Assembly: GCA_026397915.1 (NCBI GenBank) | Contig: JAPLTX010000001.1 | Span: 1-46,787 of the forward strand | DNA from: Verrucomicrobiota bacterium | Lineage (GTDB): Bacteria; Verrucomicrobiota; Verrucomicrobiia; CAIQCK01 | Length of the DNA stretch: 46,787 bases | Direction: 5' to 3' | Part shown: piece after piece, positions 9,188 to 17,302 of the stretch | How the letters are laid out: each line of letters begins with the position of its first letter | Position numbering within the stretch: the stretch's first letter is position 1 | Made by a program: the position numbers and the translations under genes | The notes under the pieces: generated by a model | Told to the model about the DNA's origin: nothing | The model's input: only the letters and a program-made list of their open reading frames with translations | Database searches by the model: none

Positions 9188-11851
9188 TCAGATGACGAAG
9201 TAGGTCGCTTCGGGATGATGCAGGATGATGGCGGCGGTGCTGGCTTCGGGGTTGAGCTGGTAGCCCGTGGTCAGTTCCACGCCGAGTTCGTCCTTGATCG
9301 GCATGAGCCGGAACATCTTTTCCTGTTCGGCGAGGTCGGGCAGGGCGGGGTAGCCGAAGCTGTAGCGCAGGCCGCGCTTGGCGTCGAGGCGCAGTTCGCG
9401 TTTGATCCGGTCGTTCATCCACGAGGCGACGCCCTCGGCGGTCTCGACGTAGAGGCCGTGGACGAAATAGCTCTGTGTATAGTCGTTCTTCGCGTTCAAC
9501 GCGTCGCAGATTTCCGTGCCGCGCGGGCCGACGGTGGCGAGTTGGAGCGGCAGCACGTCGCAACGGCTGCTCTTGACGCCGAGTTGCCGCGCGAACGCCG
9601 GTGTCGGCGCGAAGTAATCGGCGAGGCAAAGGTTCTTGCCTTGCGCCGCGCCGGGGTTCTGGCGCGGGAAATTGAAGCGCGCGACCTCGGTAAGATCGGC
9701 CAGCGGCACGCCCTCGGTCGCCTCATGCGGATCGTAAACGATGAGCGACTCGCCTTCGCTGGCGCACGGGAAATAGCCGTAGATGGCTTTCGGCGTTAGG
9801 TAGTTGCTGGCGAGAAACTCGTCTTCAAGCTGCCGCAACAGCGGCTCGAACTTCTCCTTGATGAGGCGGTCCTTGTCCTTTTCCTTCGACGCGCCCCACT
9901 GGAGCAGGAAGAGCGTCTTCTTGTCCACGAGCGGGAAAATCTCGCGCGGGTTGACGTAGGGCACGACGCGCCAGCCCCAGAATGGCGGCGCAGGCGGCTC
10001 GACGCCAAGTTTCACCTTGCTGCGCAACACGTGCGGGCCGACGGCGGTGGCGGCACGCTGCTGTTCAAGTCGCTGGATCATGTCGAGCGATTCGCGCGCA
10101 GCCTGGTGCTGGCCGGTGATGGTGTCGGCGCGCGTGGCGGGATTGACGAGCTTGTCGCACCAGTTGAGGCCCTCGAAGGCATCCTTGGAGTAGAAAACGC
10201 CGCCGGGATAAAGCTGCGTCCGCGCCTCGTCCACGAAGCCGGCCTTGAAACCGAAGTTGCGGTTGATCGCCGCGCCGCCGATGAGCACGGGAATCTGCAA
10301 GCCCTGCTTCTGGAGTTCCTGCACGCAGATCGGCATCTGTTTCGAGGTGGAGACGAGCAGCGCCGAGAGGCCGATGGCGTCGGCTTTCACTTCGATGGCC
10401 TTGTTGATGATGGCCGAGACCGGCACCTGTTTGCCGAGGTCGAAGACGGTGTAGCCGTTGTTGCTCAGGATCGTCTTGACGAGGTTCTTGCCGATGTCAT
10501 GCACGTCGCCGAAGACGGTGGCGAGGACGATCTTGCCTTTGGTCGAGCCTTCCTGCTTCTCGAGGAACTGTTCAAGGTGCGCGACGCAACGTTTCATCGC
10601 CTCCGCCGACTGGAGCACGAACGGCAAGATCAGTTCTCCCGCCCCGAACTTGTCGCCGACCTCTTTCATCGCCGGCAGCAGCACGTTGTTCAGCACGTCC
10701 ACCGGCTGGCGGGCGAAGCGCGATTTCACCGCTGCGAAAGCGTTCTGCGCGCTGACTTGTTTCTGCGCCAGAAACTCGGCGGCGACTTGCTGCGCGTCCG
10801 CGCCGCCGAACAGCACCTCATTGATGAGTGCCTCGGTGCCGTCGGGTTTACGGTGAAGGATTCTCCAGTGGATCTTTCCAGCCGCGTCGAGTTTGGCCAG
10901 TTCCTCCTCTTCGCGCGACGGGCCGCCGCCAACGACGGTCTTTTGCTTCTCAAAGTAGGCGATGAACTGCGGCAGGGCGTCGTCGCGGCGGTTGAAGACC
11001 ATGTCGTCGGCGAGTGCGCGCTCCTCGCTGGAAATCTCGGCGTAAGGCTTGATCTCGGCCGGGTTGACGATGGCGGTGTCGAGGCCGGCTTGGACGCAAT
11101 GGTGGAGGAAGACGGAGTTGAGGACGGCGCGGGCGGGCTTGCCGAGGCCGAAGCTGACGTTGGAGACGCCGAGGCTGGTCAGTGCGCCGGGAATGCCGGC
11201 CTTGATGCGGCGGATGCCCTCGATGGTTTCGGCGGCGGAGTTCCTGAACTCGGCGTCGCCGGTAGCGAGCGTGAACGTCAGCGCGTCGAAGATCAGGTCG
11301 TGCGGCTCGATGCGCCAGCGCTTGGTGACGATGTTGGCCATCTTCTCGGCGATGCGGAACTTCAGGTCGGCGGTCTTGGCCATGCCGCCGTCGTCCTTCG
11401 AGATCGTCAGCGCGATGAGCGCGCAGCCGTGTTCCTCGGCGATGGGGCAGACAGTTTCAATGCGCTCCAGCCCGTTCTCCATGTTGATGGAGTTAAGCAC
11501 AGCGCGGCCGGGATAAACCTTCAGCGCCGCCTCGAACACCTTCGGGTCGGTGCTGTCAATCACCAGCGGCGCTTCGATGCTCTGGGCGAGCTTCTTGACG
11601 AGGATGCGCATCTGCTCCGCCTCGTCGCTGCGCTCGGTGACGGCCACGCAAACGTCCAGCAGGTGCGCGCCGCTCTCGACCTGCTGCCGCGCGACCTGGA
11701 CGATGCCGGCGTAATCGTCAGCGAGCAGGAGCTGCTTGATCTTGCGCGAGCCTTGCGCGTTGACGCGCTCACCGATGAGCGTCGGTGCCGGGTCTTGCAG
11801 GAGCGACACGCGCTTCATCGCGCTGGAGACGTATGGGGTGAAGGAGGACAT
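9188..11851 (-). CDS. metH: Methionine synthase, pterin/B12/activation part of split MetH
   Basis: This polypeptide carries the folate, cobalamin and reactivation domains of cobalamin-dependent methionine synthase. The pterin-binding domain covers about residues 20-290 (TLIGERVNAQGSRKI). The four-helix cap and B12 domain (about 350-590) contain the cobalamin-ligand motif D449-V-H451-D-I-G454. The C-terminal activation domain (about 640-887) ends with the SAM-binding GLRYSFGYPALPDL segment. The homocysteine-binding domain is missing and is supplied by the gene just upstream (11886-12857), 34 bp away on the same strand. Together they give a complete MetH of about 1210 residues. Confidence 0.94.
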   Translation of the reverse strand: MSSFTPYVSSAMKRVSLLQDPAPTLIGERVNAQGSRKIKQLLLADDYAGIVQVARQQVESGAHLLDVCVAVTERSDEAEQMRILVKKLAQSIEAPLVIDSTDPKVFEAALKVYPGRAVLNSINMENGLERIETVCPIAEEHGCALIALTISKDDGGMAKTADLKFRIAEKMANIVTKRWRIEPHDLIFDALTFTLATGDAEFRNSAAETIEGIRRIKAGIPGALTSLGVSNVSFGLGKPARAVLNSVFLHHCVQAGLDTAIVNPAEIKPYAEISSEERALADDMVFNRRDDALPQFIAYFEKQKTVVGGGPSREEEELAKLDAAGKIHWRILHRKPDGTEALINEVLFGGADAQQVAAEFLAQKQVSAQNAFAAVKSRFARQPVDVLNNVLLPAMKEVGDKFGAGELILPFVLQSAEAMKRCVAHLEQFLEKQEGSTKGKIVLATVFGDVHDIGKNLVKTILSNNGYTVFDLGKQVPVSAIINKAIEVKADAIGLSALLVSTSKQMPICVQELQKQGLQIPVLIGGAAINRNFGFKAGFVDEARTQLYPGGVFYSKDAFEGLNWCDKLVNPATRADTITGQHQAARESLDMIQRLEQQRAATAVGPHVLRSKVKLGVEPPAPPFWGWRVVPYVNPREIFPLVDKKTLFLLQWGASKEKDKDRLIKEKFEPLLRQLEDEFLASNYLTPKAIYGYFPCASEGESLIVYDPHEATEGVPLADLTEVARFNFPRQNPGAAQGKNLCLADYFAPTPAFARQLGVKSSRCDVLPLQLATVGPRGTEICDALNAKNDYTQSYFVHGLYVETAEGVASWMNDRIKRELRLDAKRGLRYSFGYPALPDLAEQEKMFRLMPIKDELGVELTTGYQLNPEASTAAIILHHPEATYFVI

Positions 11852-11858
11852 GAGAAAA

Positions 11859-11893
11859 CAGAAGTCAGTAGTCAGAAGACAGTAATCAGTGGA
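11859..11893. repeat. 7-bp periodic repeat at the metH split
   Basis: Five 7-mers follow each other: cagaagt, cagtagt, cagaaga, cagtaat, cagtgga. They occupy the gap between the two metH genes and cover the stop codon of the upstream gene (11888-11886). The period matches the arrays at 1155-1217 and 17105-17167. Confidence 0.65.
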
Positions 11894-12857
11894 GGTCGCG
11901 TTTCTTCGGTGTGACGCCGCGGAGCGATTCGATGACGGCCTTCATGTGTTCGGGCGTGGTGCCGCAGCAGCCGCCGACGATGTTCACGCCGAACTCCTCC
12001 ACGAACTCGCGCAGATGCCGGGCCAGGTCGGCGGGCGTCTCCGGATAGACCGCGTGGCCGTCGCGGTTCTCCGGGAGGCCGGCGTTGGGAATAACGCTGA
12101 TTGGCAGCCGCGAGTTCTCGCAGAGGAACCGGACCGAGTCGCGCATCTCCCGCGGGCCGGTGGAGCAGTTTAGGCCGATGACATCCACGCGAAGCGCCTC
12201 CAGCGTTGTCATCGCCGCGCCAATGTCGGTGCCGAGCAGCATCCGCTGCGTCACGTCCAGCGTCACCTGCGCCTGAATCGGCACGCTGTGGCCGAGGTCG
12301 CGGAAACATTGGCGGAAGCCGGCGATCTCGGCTTTGACTTCGAGCATGTCCTGCGACGTCTCGATGAGCAACAGGTCGCAGCCGCCTTCGATGAGCGGCT
12401 TCGCCTGCTCGGCGTAGAGCGCGGCGAGTTCGTCGAACGTGATCTTGCCCAGATCCGGGTCGTCGGTGCTCGGCAACATGCCGGACGGGCCGACGGAGCC
12501 GGCGACGAAGCGCGGCCGTTCCGGCGTGCTGAACTTGTCGGCGGCGCGGCGCGCGAGTTGCGCGGCGGCGAAGTTGAACTTGTAAGCGTCCTCCGCCGTG
12601 CCGTGGCCGTATTCGCCGAGTTTGATGCGCGAGCCGCCGAAGGTGTTCGTCTCCAGCACATCGCAGCCGACGGCGAGGAACGCCTCGTGGATGCCGGCGA
12701 TCACATCGGGCCGCGAGAACACCAGCCCCTCGTTCCAGCCTTCGCGGCCTTCGAGGAAGTCGTCCTTGCCCAGCTTCTGCGACTGGATGCTAGTGCCCAT
12801 CGCGCCGTCAAAGACGACGACGCGGCGGCGCACGGTATCGAGGTATCGGCTCTCCAT
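11886..12857 (-). CDS. Homocysteine S-methyltransferase domain of split MetH
   Basis: The protein should bind zinc and homocysteine and accept the methyl group from methylcobalamin on the partner protein. It has 323 residues when started at ATG 12857 (MESRYLDTVRRRVVVFDGAMG). The zinc ligands are visible as Cys in GLNCSTGP and the Cys pair in VGGCCGTTPEH. The opening DGAMGTSIQ and GGSRIKLGEYG motifs match the N-terminal MetH domain. A longer in-frame start at 12980 would read through duplicated ferredoxin DNA in the wrong frame and is rejected. An in-frame stop separates it from the downstream metH gene, so the split is real in this sequence. Confidence 0.92.
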   Translation of the reverse strand: MESRYLDTVRRRVVVFDGAMGTSIQSQKLGKDDFLEGREGWNEGLVFSRPDVIAGIHEAFLAVGCDVLETNTFGGSRIKLGEYGHGTAEDAYKFNFAAAQLARRAADKFSTPERPRFVAGSVGPSGMLPSTDDPDLGKITFDELAALYAEQAKPLIEGGCDLLLIETSQDMLEVKAEIAGFRQCFRDLGHSVPIQAQVTLDVTQRMLLGTDIGAAMTTLEALRVDVIGLNCSTGPREMRDSVRFLCENSRLPISVIPNAGLPENRDGHAVYPETPADLARHLREFVEEFGVNIVGGCCGTTPEHMKAVIESLRGVTPKKRDLH

Positions 12858-12923
12858 AAGGCGCGGCAACGTAGCAAGCCGTGGCCTGCATTTCAACTCG
12901 CGCGCAGCCATGCCGTCCGTGTC

Positions 12924-12978
12924 AGAGCGGTTTGACGACGATGGCTTTGGGATAGACGGGGCAGTGGAACTGGCAGAC
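12924..12978 (-). pseudogene. Truncated copy of a ferredoxin gene 3' end (left copy)
   Basis: These 55 bp match 16418-16472 with two differences. Read on the minus strand they encode the last codons of the ferredoxin (CQFHCPVYPKAIVVKPL) and a TGA stop, where the intact gene has TAA. Both internal differences are synonymous (CAC/CAT for His and AAA/AAG for Lys). The copy stops abruptly at the 14-bp tandem repeat. It is either a duplication made when the neighbouring island inserted or the remnant of a second ferredoxin gene. Confidence 0.8.
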
Positions 12979-13044
12979 ATCGCGTCGTCTCAATCGCGTC
13001 GTCTCAATCGCGTCGTCTCAATCGCGTCGTCTCATAGAGACGAC
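12979..13044. repeat. 14-bp tandem repeat ending in a hairpin
   Basis: The unit atcgcgtcgtctca is repeated four times without change (12979-13034). The last copy forms a perfect 8-bp hairpin with the following bases (GTCGTCTC, loop ATA, GAGACGAC; 13026-13044). It separates the truncated ferredoxin copy from the minisatellite array. Confidence 0.85.
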
Positions 13045-13101
13045 TCCGCCGCCTTTTTCTCTGGTTCCCGCCCGGCCTTTCGCACCCGCCAACAAATTCC
13101 C

Positions 13102-13347
13102 GCTTGCTGGAACCGATTTGTCGCCACGAAAAATCGCTTCCGGCTCGCTCGAACGCGTTTTTCGTCGCAAAAAATCACCTCCAGCTTGTTGGAACGATTT
13201 TTTCGCCACGATTTTTCCGTTCCAGCCTGCTGGAACGCATTTCTCGTCACGAAAAACAGGTTTTTGCCTGCTGGAACGCATTTTTCTCCGCGATTTCCTC
13301 GTTCCAGCGAGCTGGAACCGGTTTTTCGTCACGAAAAGGCCGAAAAA
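13102..13347. repeat. Degenerate 41-bp minisatellite, six units
   Basis: Six head-to-tail units of 40-42 bp start at about 13102, 13142, 13183, 13224, 13266 and 13306. Each has a GCTGGAAC core followed by a T-rich then A-rich dyad such as TTTTTCGTCACGAAAA. The units are also partly palindromic (GTTCCAGC...GCTGGAAC), so the array could fold or bind a dimeric protein. Open frames across it are composed of repeated peptides and are not convincing genes. It directly precedes the fibronectin-III gene. Confidence 0.8.
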
Positions 13348-13507
13348 CCAGCCCAAACCCGCAAAACCATAACCCAACACCCACATGGCTGAACGTGAAT
13401 ATGCCCGATTCGACGACCCCCGAATCCGCATGGATATGATCGGGGTCTATTTCGACCTTCCCCTAGCCTCGTATATCACAGACCCACCAAACCTGAACGC
13501 GAAAGGA

Positions 13508-14467
13508 ATGCGACACACCATGCAACTGCCACAAGACCCCGATGAGTTGGAGACACTCGGCTTCAACGCCTACGACGGCGCCAAACAACGCCAGGACATA
13601 AACGGCCTCGTCAAGAACCGCGACGTGGACATCCTCGTGGACGCCCGCGCCTTTAGCGACGGCCGTGTGGCCTACGACAAAGCCAGGAAACTCGTCATCC
13701 GCGCCAACGCCGCCCTCAAGATCGCCTGCGACAACGCCCGCGGCTGGCTGATGAACGCCAAGAACCTCCTCATCCCCACCCTCGGCAAAAAGTGGTCCTC
13801 CGCATGGGCCGATGCCGGTTGGAACGAGGCGACCCTCTCCACGCCCCACGGCGAAGACAAACTCGGCCCCATGCTGCGCGCGCAGAAAACATACCTCACC
13901 GACAACCCCACCCTGGCCATCGCCGCCGCGCCGCACTTCTACACCGCCGCGCGCGCCGACGAACTCCTCACCGCCATCGAGTTCGCCAACAACAACGCCG
14001 ACACCACCGGCGGCAAACTCCTCGGCGTCAAGGTTGCCACCGCCCAGTGCGAGACCGCCTTCAACACCCGCGAGTTGACCCAGGCCGCCCTCGAACGCCG
14101 CCTCCACAACCTCCACGGCGAATTGGAGCCGACCCTCGATCCCCTCAGCCCGTTCTGGATCATCTACGGCTTCGAACAACCCGGCGCGGTCGCCCGCCCC
14201 GAAGCCGTCGCCGCCCTCACCGCCGAACTCTTCGGCGGCGGCCGAGGCAAACTCTCCTGGACCGGCGCGACCCGCGCCACGCACTACCAAATCTGGCGGC
14301 AAGCTCAGGGCGCCAGCGGCTACGAACTCTACGACCGCACCGACGGCGCGACGGAGTATCTCTTCGAGGGCCTGACGGTGGGCAACAAAGACAAATTCAA
14401 AGTCCGCGGCGTCAACGACACCAACGTCGGCCCCTTCAGCCCCGAAGTGGAAGTGACCGTGACGTGA
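13508..14467 (+). CDS. Fibronectin type III domain protein of unknown function
   Basis: The C-terminal 90 residues have the features of a fibronectin type III domain (GKLSWTGATRATHYQIWR, with a terminal PFSPEVEVTV strand). The preceding 230 residues are helical and Ala-rich and I do not recognise them. No signal peptide is visible. The open frame extends upstream to 13385, but the first 41 codons look non-coding. ATG 13508 or ATG 13520 (MQLPQDPDELE) is more likely, with AAAGGA just before. The codon use is very GC-rich, like the chromosome and unlike the next gene. Its position next to a repeat array suggests an accessory, possibly mobile, cassette; function is unknown. Confidence 0.7.
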   Translation: MRHTMQLPQDPDELETLGFNAYDGAKQRQDINGLVKNRDVDILVDARAFSDGRVAYDKARKLVIRANAALKIACDNARGWLMNAKNLLIPTLGKKWSSAWADAGWNEATLSTPHGEDKLGPMLRAQKTYLTDNPTLAIAAAPHFYTAARADELLTAIEFANNNADTTGGKLLGVKVATAQCETAFNTRELTQAALERRLHNLHGELEPTLDPLSPFWIIYGFEQPGAVARPEAVAALTAELFGGGRGKLSWTGATRATHYQIWRQAQGASGYELYDRTDGATEYLFEGLTVGNKDKFKVRGVNDTNVGPFSPEVEVTVT

Positions 14468-14530
14468 ACTTCGCAAGAAACGCACTGAGTTTAGGCGGAT
14501 AAGAACTTTAAGCTCTTAACCAACACCACA

Positions 14531-16084
14531 ATGAAACAACAAAGCATAATCAAATTACTTTTACCCGCTATAGTTGCTGTTGTGACCATCGCCTGTGGCA
14601 ATCCTCCACAGACTACCACAAACAAAGATGCCGATCATCCACAGAAAGCCGAAGCTCAACCGTTCCGTGGCGAGGTTTACCGATCCCTTGATGGCGAAAC
14701 TGCAATTACACTCATTTCGTCAGAGGAGTTGGAGCTTCGTGATCGAAAAACGACTCTCCTGTGCAAGTATTCCAAACAGGCAGGAACACTTCGCGTTATT
14801 ATCAACGCCATGGGAACAACTCAGGTGGCTTATTACAGATTCATTGATACAGGACTACAAGACAACGACGGCAAAGTCCTTTTCTCACCCAAAAGCTACG
14901 ATGCTGCTTTGGAACAAGTCCGTAAGAAAAAAGAACTGGATGAGAAAGTGCAGCAGTTCGAAAATGAACGCGACGAAGCAACGAAACTTATTATTGCCAC
15001 TTTTACCCAAGAAAAGAACCGACTTCTGGAAGTTGCAAGAAAAGAAACAGAAGCCATAGCGGAACGCTATCGAGTCATTTCCCGAGAGATAAACTCTTCG
15101 TATGAGAGCCAGCGTCAAAAAGCCGATGAGACGCTCGGAAAAGATGTTGATGCCGCGAAAGCAACAAATCCTAGATTGGAGAAGGAAGCGTTAGAGCGAA
15201 TCAATCTCGAAGAGGAAACGGCAACTAAAACACTTAAAGACGAAATTAAAAAACGCATAACCACAGCCGAAGAGTATAAACAAAGATATAAAGACCAGAA
15301 ACAACTGCAGGAAATACAACGTCAGTATTCGTGGAAACGTTCAGCTATACACGATAAATACGGTCCTAACGCGTGGCTTGAACAACAGGGCAAGAAAGAA
15401 AAAGCCATGAAAGATGAAGAAATGCGGCTTGAACGCGAAAGAGACGAAAAGATAGTTCAAAACAATCAATTGAAGGGTCGGGAGTTGGAAAAGCACGAAC
15501 TCGCATTTAATAAGAGATTGGAATCTTTAACAGCAAAACGCGACGCCGACTTATCTGACCTGCAACACAAAACCGAAAGCGCAATTGAAGAATTGAAACA
15601 GAAAACAAAGCCAACAAAACAAACAACTCTGACAAAAGCTGATCAAGAGCCGAAAACTAAGTCGAAATTAGTTAGCCCCAAATTGCTTAATGTTTGGACG
15701 CTGAAGATAGGTAGTGCCAGCAATAATGCAATTTGGTTTATAGCAGAATTTGAAAATGTTGGCACCGCTTCTATTAAGGCATTTCAAGGCAAATGGGTTG
15801 TTTATGATGAGCTAGATAATGTTCTTGCCGAAATGCCTTATAAATATACGAGCAGCGTGCCTTACTTCTCCAGTAAAGGAACCAAATCTTCACACCTTAT
15901 CGCTCCTGGTGAGAAGATCTGCATCGTGCGTGTAGAACATAGTAATGGAGAAGACCAGACATATGCAGCGACAAAACCAGATGTTCTAAGAAGTATTCCA
16001 GTGATTACCTCGGAACAATTAGAAGCCAACCGAATCGACAAGAAAATCAAAGTTACTGCCACAAAAGTGGTGGGAGAGGAGTAA
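14531..16084 (+). CDS. AT-rich coiled-coil lipoprotein, function unknown
   Basis: The 517-residue product begins with a hydrophobic signal followed by VTIACGN, a plausible lipobox with Cys22. Residues of roughly 120-370 are strongly charged (Glu/Lys/Arg) and form a long predicted coiled coil. The C-terminal 130 residues (LLNVWTLKIGS, then FENVGTASIKAFQGKWVVYD) look like a beta-sandwich of the kind found in extracellular FxLYD/DUF4352-like proteins; this is a resemblance only. The gene is clearly more AT-rich than its neighbours, pointing to recent transfer. A GGAGAGGAG Shine-Dalgarno for the next gene lies at its 3' end, so the two are probably cotranscribed. Confidence 0.75.
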   Translation: MKQQSIIKLLLPAIVAVVTIACGNPPQTTTNKDADHPQKAEAQPFRGEVYRSLDGETAITLISSEELELRDRKTTLLCKYSKQAGTLRVIINAMGTTQVAYYRFIDTGLQDNDGKVLFSPKSYDAALEQVRKKKELDEKVQQFENERDEATKLIIATFTQEKNRLLEVARKETEAIAERYRVISREINSSYESQRQKADETLGKDVDAAKATNPRLEKEALERINLEEETATKTLKDEIKKRITTAEEYKQRYKDQKQLQEIQRQYSWKRSAIHDKYGPNAWLEQQGKKEKAMKDEEMRLERERDEKIVQNNQLKGRELEKHELAFNKRLESLTAKRDADLSDLQHKTESAIEELKQKTKPTKQTTLTKADQEPKTKSKLVSPKLLNVWTLKIGSASNNAIWFIAEFENVGTASIKAFQGKWVVYDELDNVLAEMPYKYTSSVPYFSSKGTKSSHLIAPGEKICIVRVEHSNGEDQTYAATKPDVLRSIPVITSEQLEANRIDKKIKVTATKVVGEE

Positions 16085-16088
16085 TGGT

Positions 16089-16355
16089 ATGCCGCAACCG
16101 AAAAGCGTAAATCCTAGAAACTTCAAGGTCATAAAGATTGTGTATAATTTGAATAACTTTTCCGTTGCGTGGGGTGAATGGGAGGATGACAGCCGAGTGC
16201 TTGCTATGAGATGGAATGGCGGACCAAATGATGCCGGGTATCCAAAAACATTTGGCAACCCTGTTTGGTTTTTGTTGCCTCGCGAACTCTCTTTGCCTTT
16301 CTTAAAAACGCTTCAAGAGTTCGACTCGTCTCTCGTAAACGCAGAAGAAGGTTGA
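16089..16355 (+). CDS. Small hypothetical protein
   Basis: The 88-residue protein has no signal or membrane segment. It contains RVLAMRWNGGPNDAGYPKTF followed by a W-F-L-L-P segment. This pattern recalls a widespread family of small uncharacterised proteins, but I cannot name a function. The start ATG 16089 is supported by GGAGAGGAG eight bases upstream. It lies 4 bp after the coiled-coil lipoprotein gene and shares its lower GC content, so the two are probably one acquired unit. Confidence 0.7.
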   Translation: MPQPKSVNPRNFKVIKIVYNLNNFSVAWGEWEDDSRVLAMRWNGGPNDAGYPKTFGNPVWFLLPRELSLPFLKTLQEFDSSLVNAEEG

Positions 16356-16415
16356 TTGGTTCGGTGGGCCGGGTCTGCGGGTGAATGCGACGCGCGCGAA
16401 GGCATAGATTCGGCG

Positions 16416-17063
16416 TTAGAGCGGCTTGACGACGATGGCTTTGGGATAGACGGGGCAATGGAACTGGCAGACGCCGCAGCCGGTGCAGCCGTCGGATTTC
16501 ACCTCAATGTAGCTGTCGGCGTGGACGCCGATGGCGCGTTCGCCGACGGGGCATTTCTCGATGCAGGTGTTGCACTCCTGGCCCATCGTCCGCAGGCAAA
16601 GCTCCTGTGCCCATTCGGCCAGACCGATCCGGACGGACTCGACGGACGTGGGCGTGAGCGCGCCGGACGGGCAGGCGGTGGAGCAGGGGACGTCGTTGCA
16701 GAGGACGCAGGCTTGCTGCTCTGTGTCAATGTAAGGGGTGCCGCTCAGTTGCGGGTCGTCGCTCTGGTAGAGCTTGATGGCTTGGACGGGGCAGACGTTC
16801 ACGCATTGGGCGCTGCGCGAGCACATGGTGATGAAGTCGTTCTCCGGCAGCGCGCCCGGCGGACGCAGGAGGGTGGGACGCCACGGCGTGGGCGGCGGCG
16901 GTGGTGGCGGCGGATTGACGAGTTGGTCGAATTGTTCCAACGGTCGCTCCATCGTTTCCGCCAACGGTTCCACGACATGATTCAGCAACGCGCGGAAGAA
17001 TTTCCGCCGGTCGCCACTGCGCTTCTCAAAAGGTTCCAAGGCCATCGCCGGAGAACATATCAT
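16416..17063 (-). CDS. NapF/MauM-like polyferredoxin
   Basis: The 215-residue protein has four cysteine clusters expected to carry 4Fe-4S centres: CSRSAQCVNVCP, CVLCNDVPCSTACP, CNTCIEKCP and CTGCGVCQFHCP. In the first cluster the usual second Cys is Ser, so that centre may be 3Fe-4S or absent. A proline run (about residues 50-58) separates an N-terminal helical part from the clusters. No membrane segment is seen. It is divergent from the complex I operon, which lacks its NADH module, so a role in electron supply is possible but unproven. The start is either ATG 17063 or ATG 17045. Its 3' end is duplicated at 12924-12978. Confidence 0.85.
   Translation of the reverse strand: MICSPAMALEPFEKRSGDRRKFFRALLNHVVEPLAETMERPLEQFDQLVNPPPPPPPPTPWRPTLLRPPGALPENDFITMCSRSAQCVNVCPVQAIKLYQSDDPQLSGTPYIDTEQQACVLCNDVPCSTACPSGALTPTSVESVRIGLAEWAQELCLRTMGQECNTCIEKCPVGERAIGVHADSYIEVKSDGCTGCGVCQFHCPVYPKAIVVKPL
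16418..16472 (-). repeat. Right copy of the 55-bp direct repeat
   Basis: This is the 3' end of the intact ferredoxin gene, matching 12924-12978 in the same orientation with two synonymous differences. The two copies bracket about 3.4 kb of accessory DNA. No integrase gene lies between them. Confidence 0.85.
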
Positions 17064-17104
17064 CTTTCATGCCGTTTGTGAGGGGAAAGATGTGGGGAGG
17101 GGAG

Positions 17105-17167
17105 CTATCAGCCGTCAGCCATCAGCCATCAGCCATCAGCCGAAAGCCGAAAGCTGATAACTGACAG
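17105..17167. repeat. 7-bp periodic repeat upstream of the nuo promoter
   Basis: Nine 7-mers in register: ctatcag, ccgtcag, three ccatcag, two ccgaaag, ctgataa, ctgacag. The array ends 12 bp before the first activator-like box. The 17064-17415 intergenic region otherwise holds the promoter elements listed separately. Confidence 0.75.
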
Positions 17168-17178
17168 CTTCTCGCTTT

Positions 17179-17214
17179 GCGTGAAGGCGCGCACTTTGGT
17201 GCGCGAAACTGCGT
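17179..17214 (+). promoter_or_regulatory. Paired activator boxes upstream of nuoA
   Basis: Two boxes start exactly 22 bp apart: GCGTGAAGGCGCGC at 17179 and GCGCGAAACTGCGT at 17201. The second lies 104 bp before the -24 GG. The same pair with the same spacing occurs before the mtrA-like gene (29155/29177) and the NapC-like gene (42603/42581). The spacing of two helical turns fits cooperative binding by an NtrC-type activator. A perfect 7-bp hairpin (CGCGCAC/GTGCGCG, 17188-17205) overlaps the boxes. Confidence 0.75.
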
Positions 17215-17302
17215 GGTTCCGGGTGGTAATTGGCCGCGGGCGCTTGGCGGACTTGCGTGCAATACGCTGGAGGTGAAACCGTTATCGGTTCGACTGCGGC
17301 CC

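Noticed and set aside
10031..11914. 627-codon open frame antisense to metH
   Set aside because: The opposite strand encodes a full set of MetH motifs; this is a shadow frame.
12979..13347. Possible CRISPR array
   Set aside because: The units are contiguous tandem repeats with no unique spacers, and there are no cas genes.
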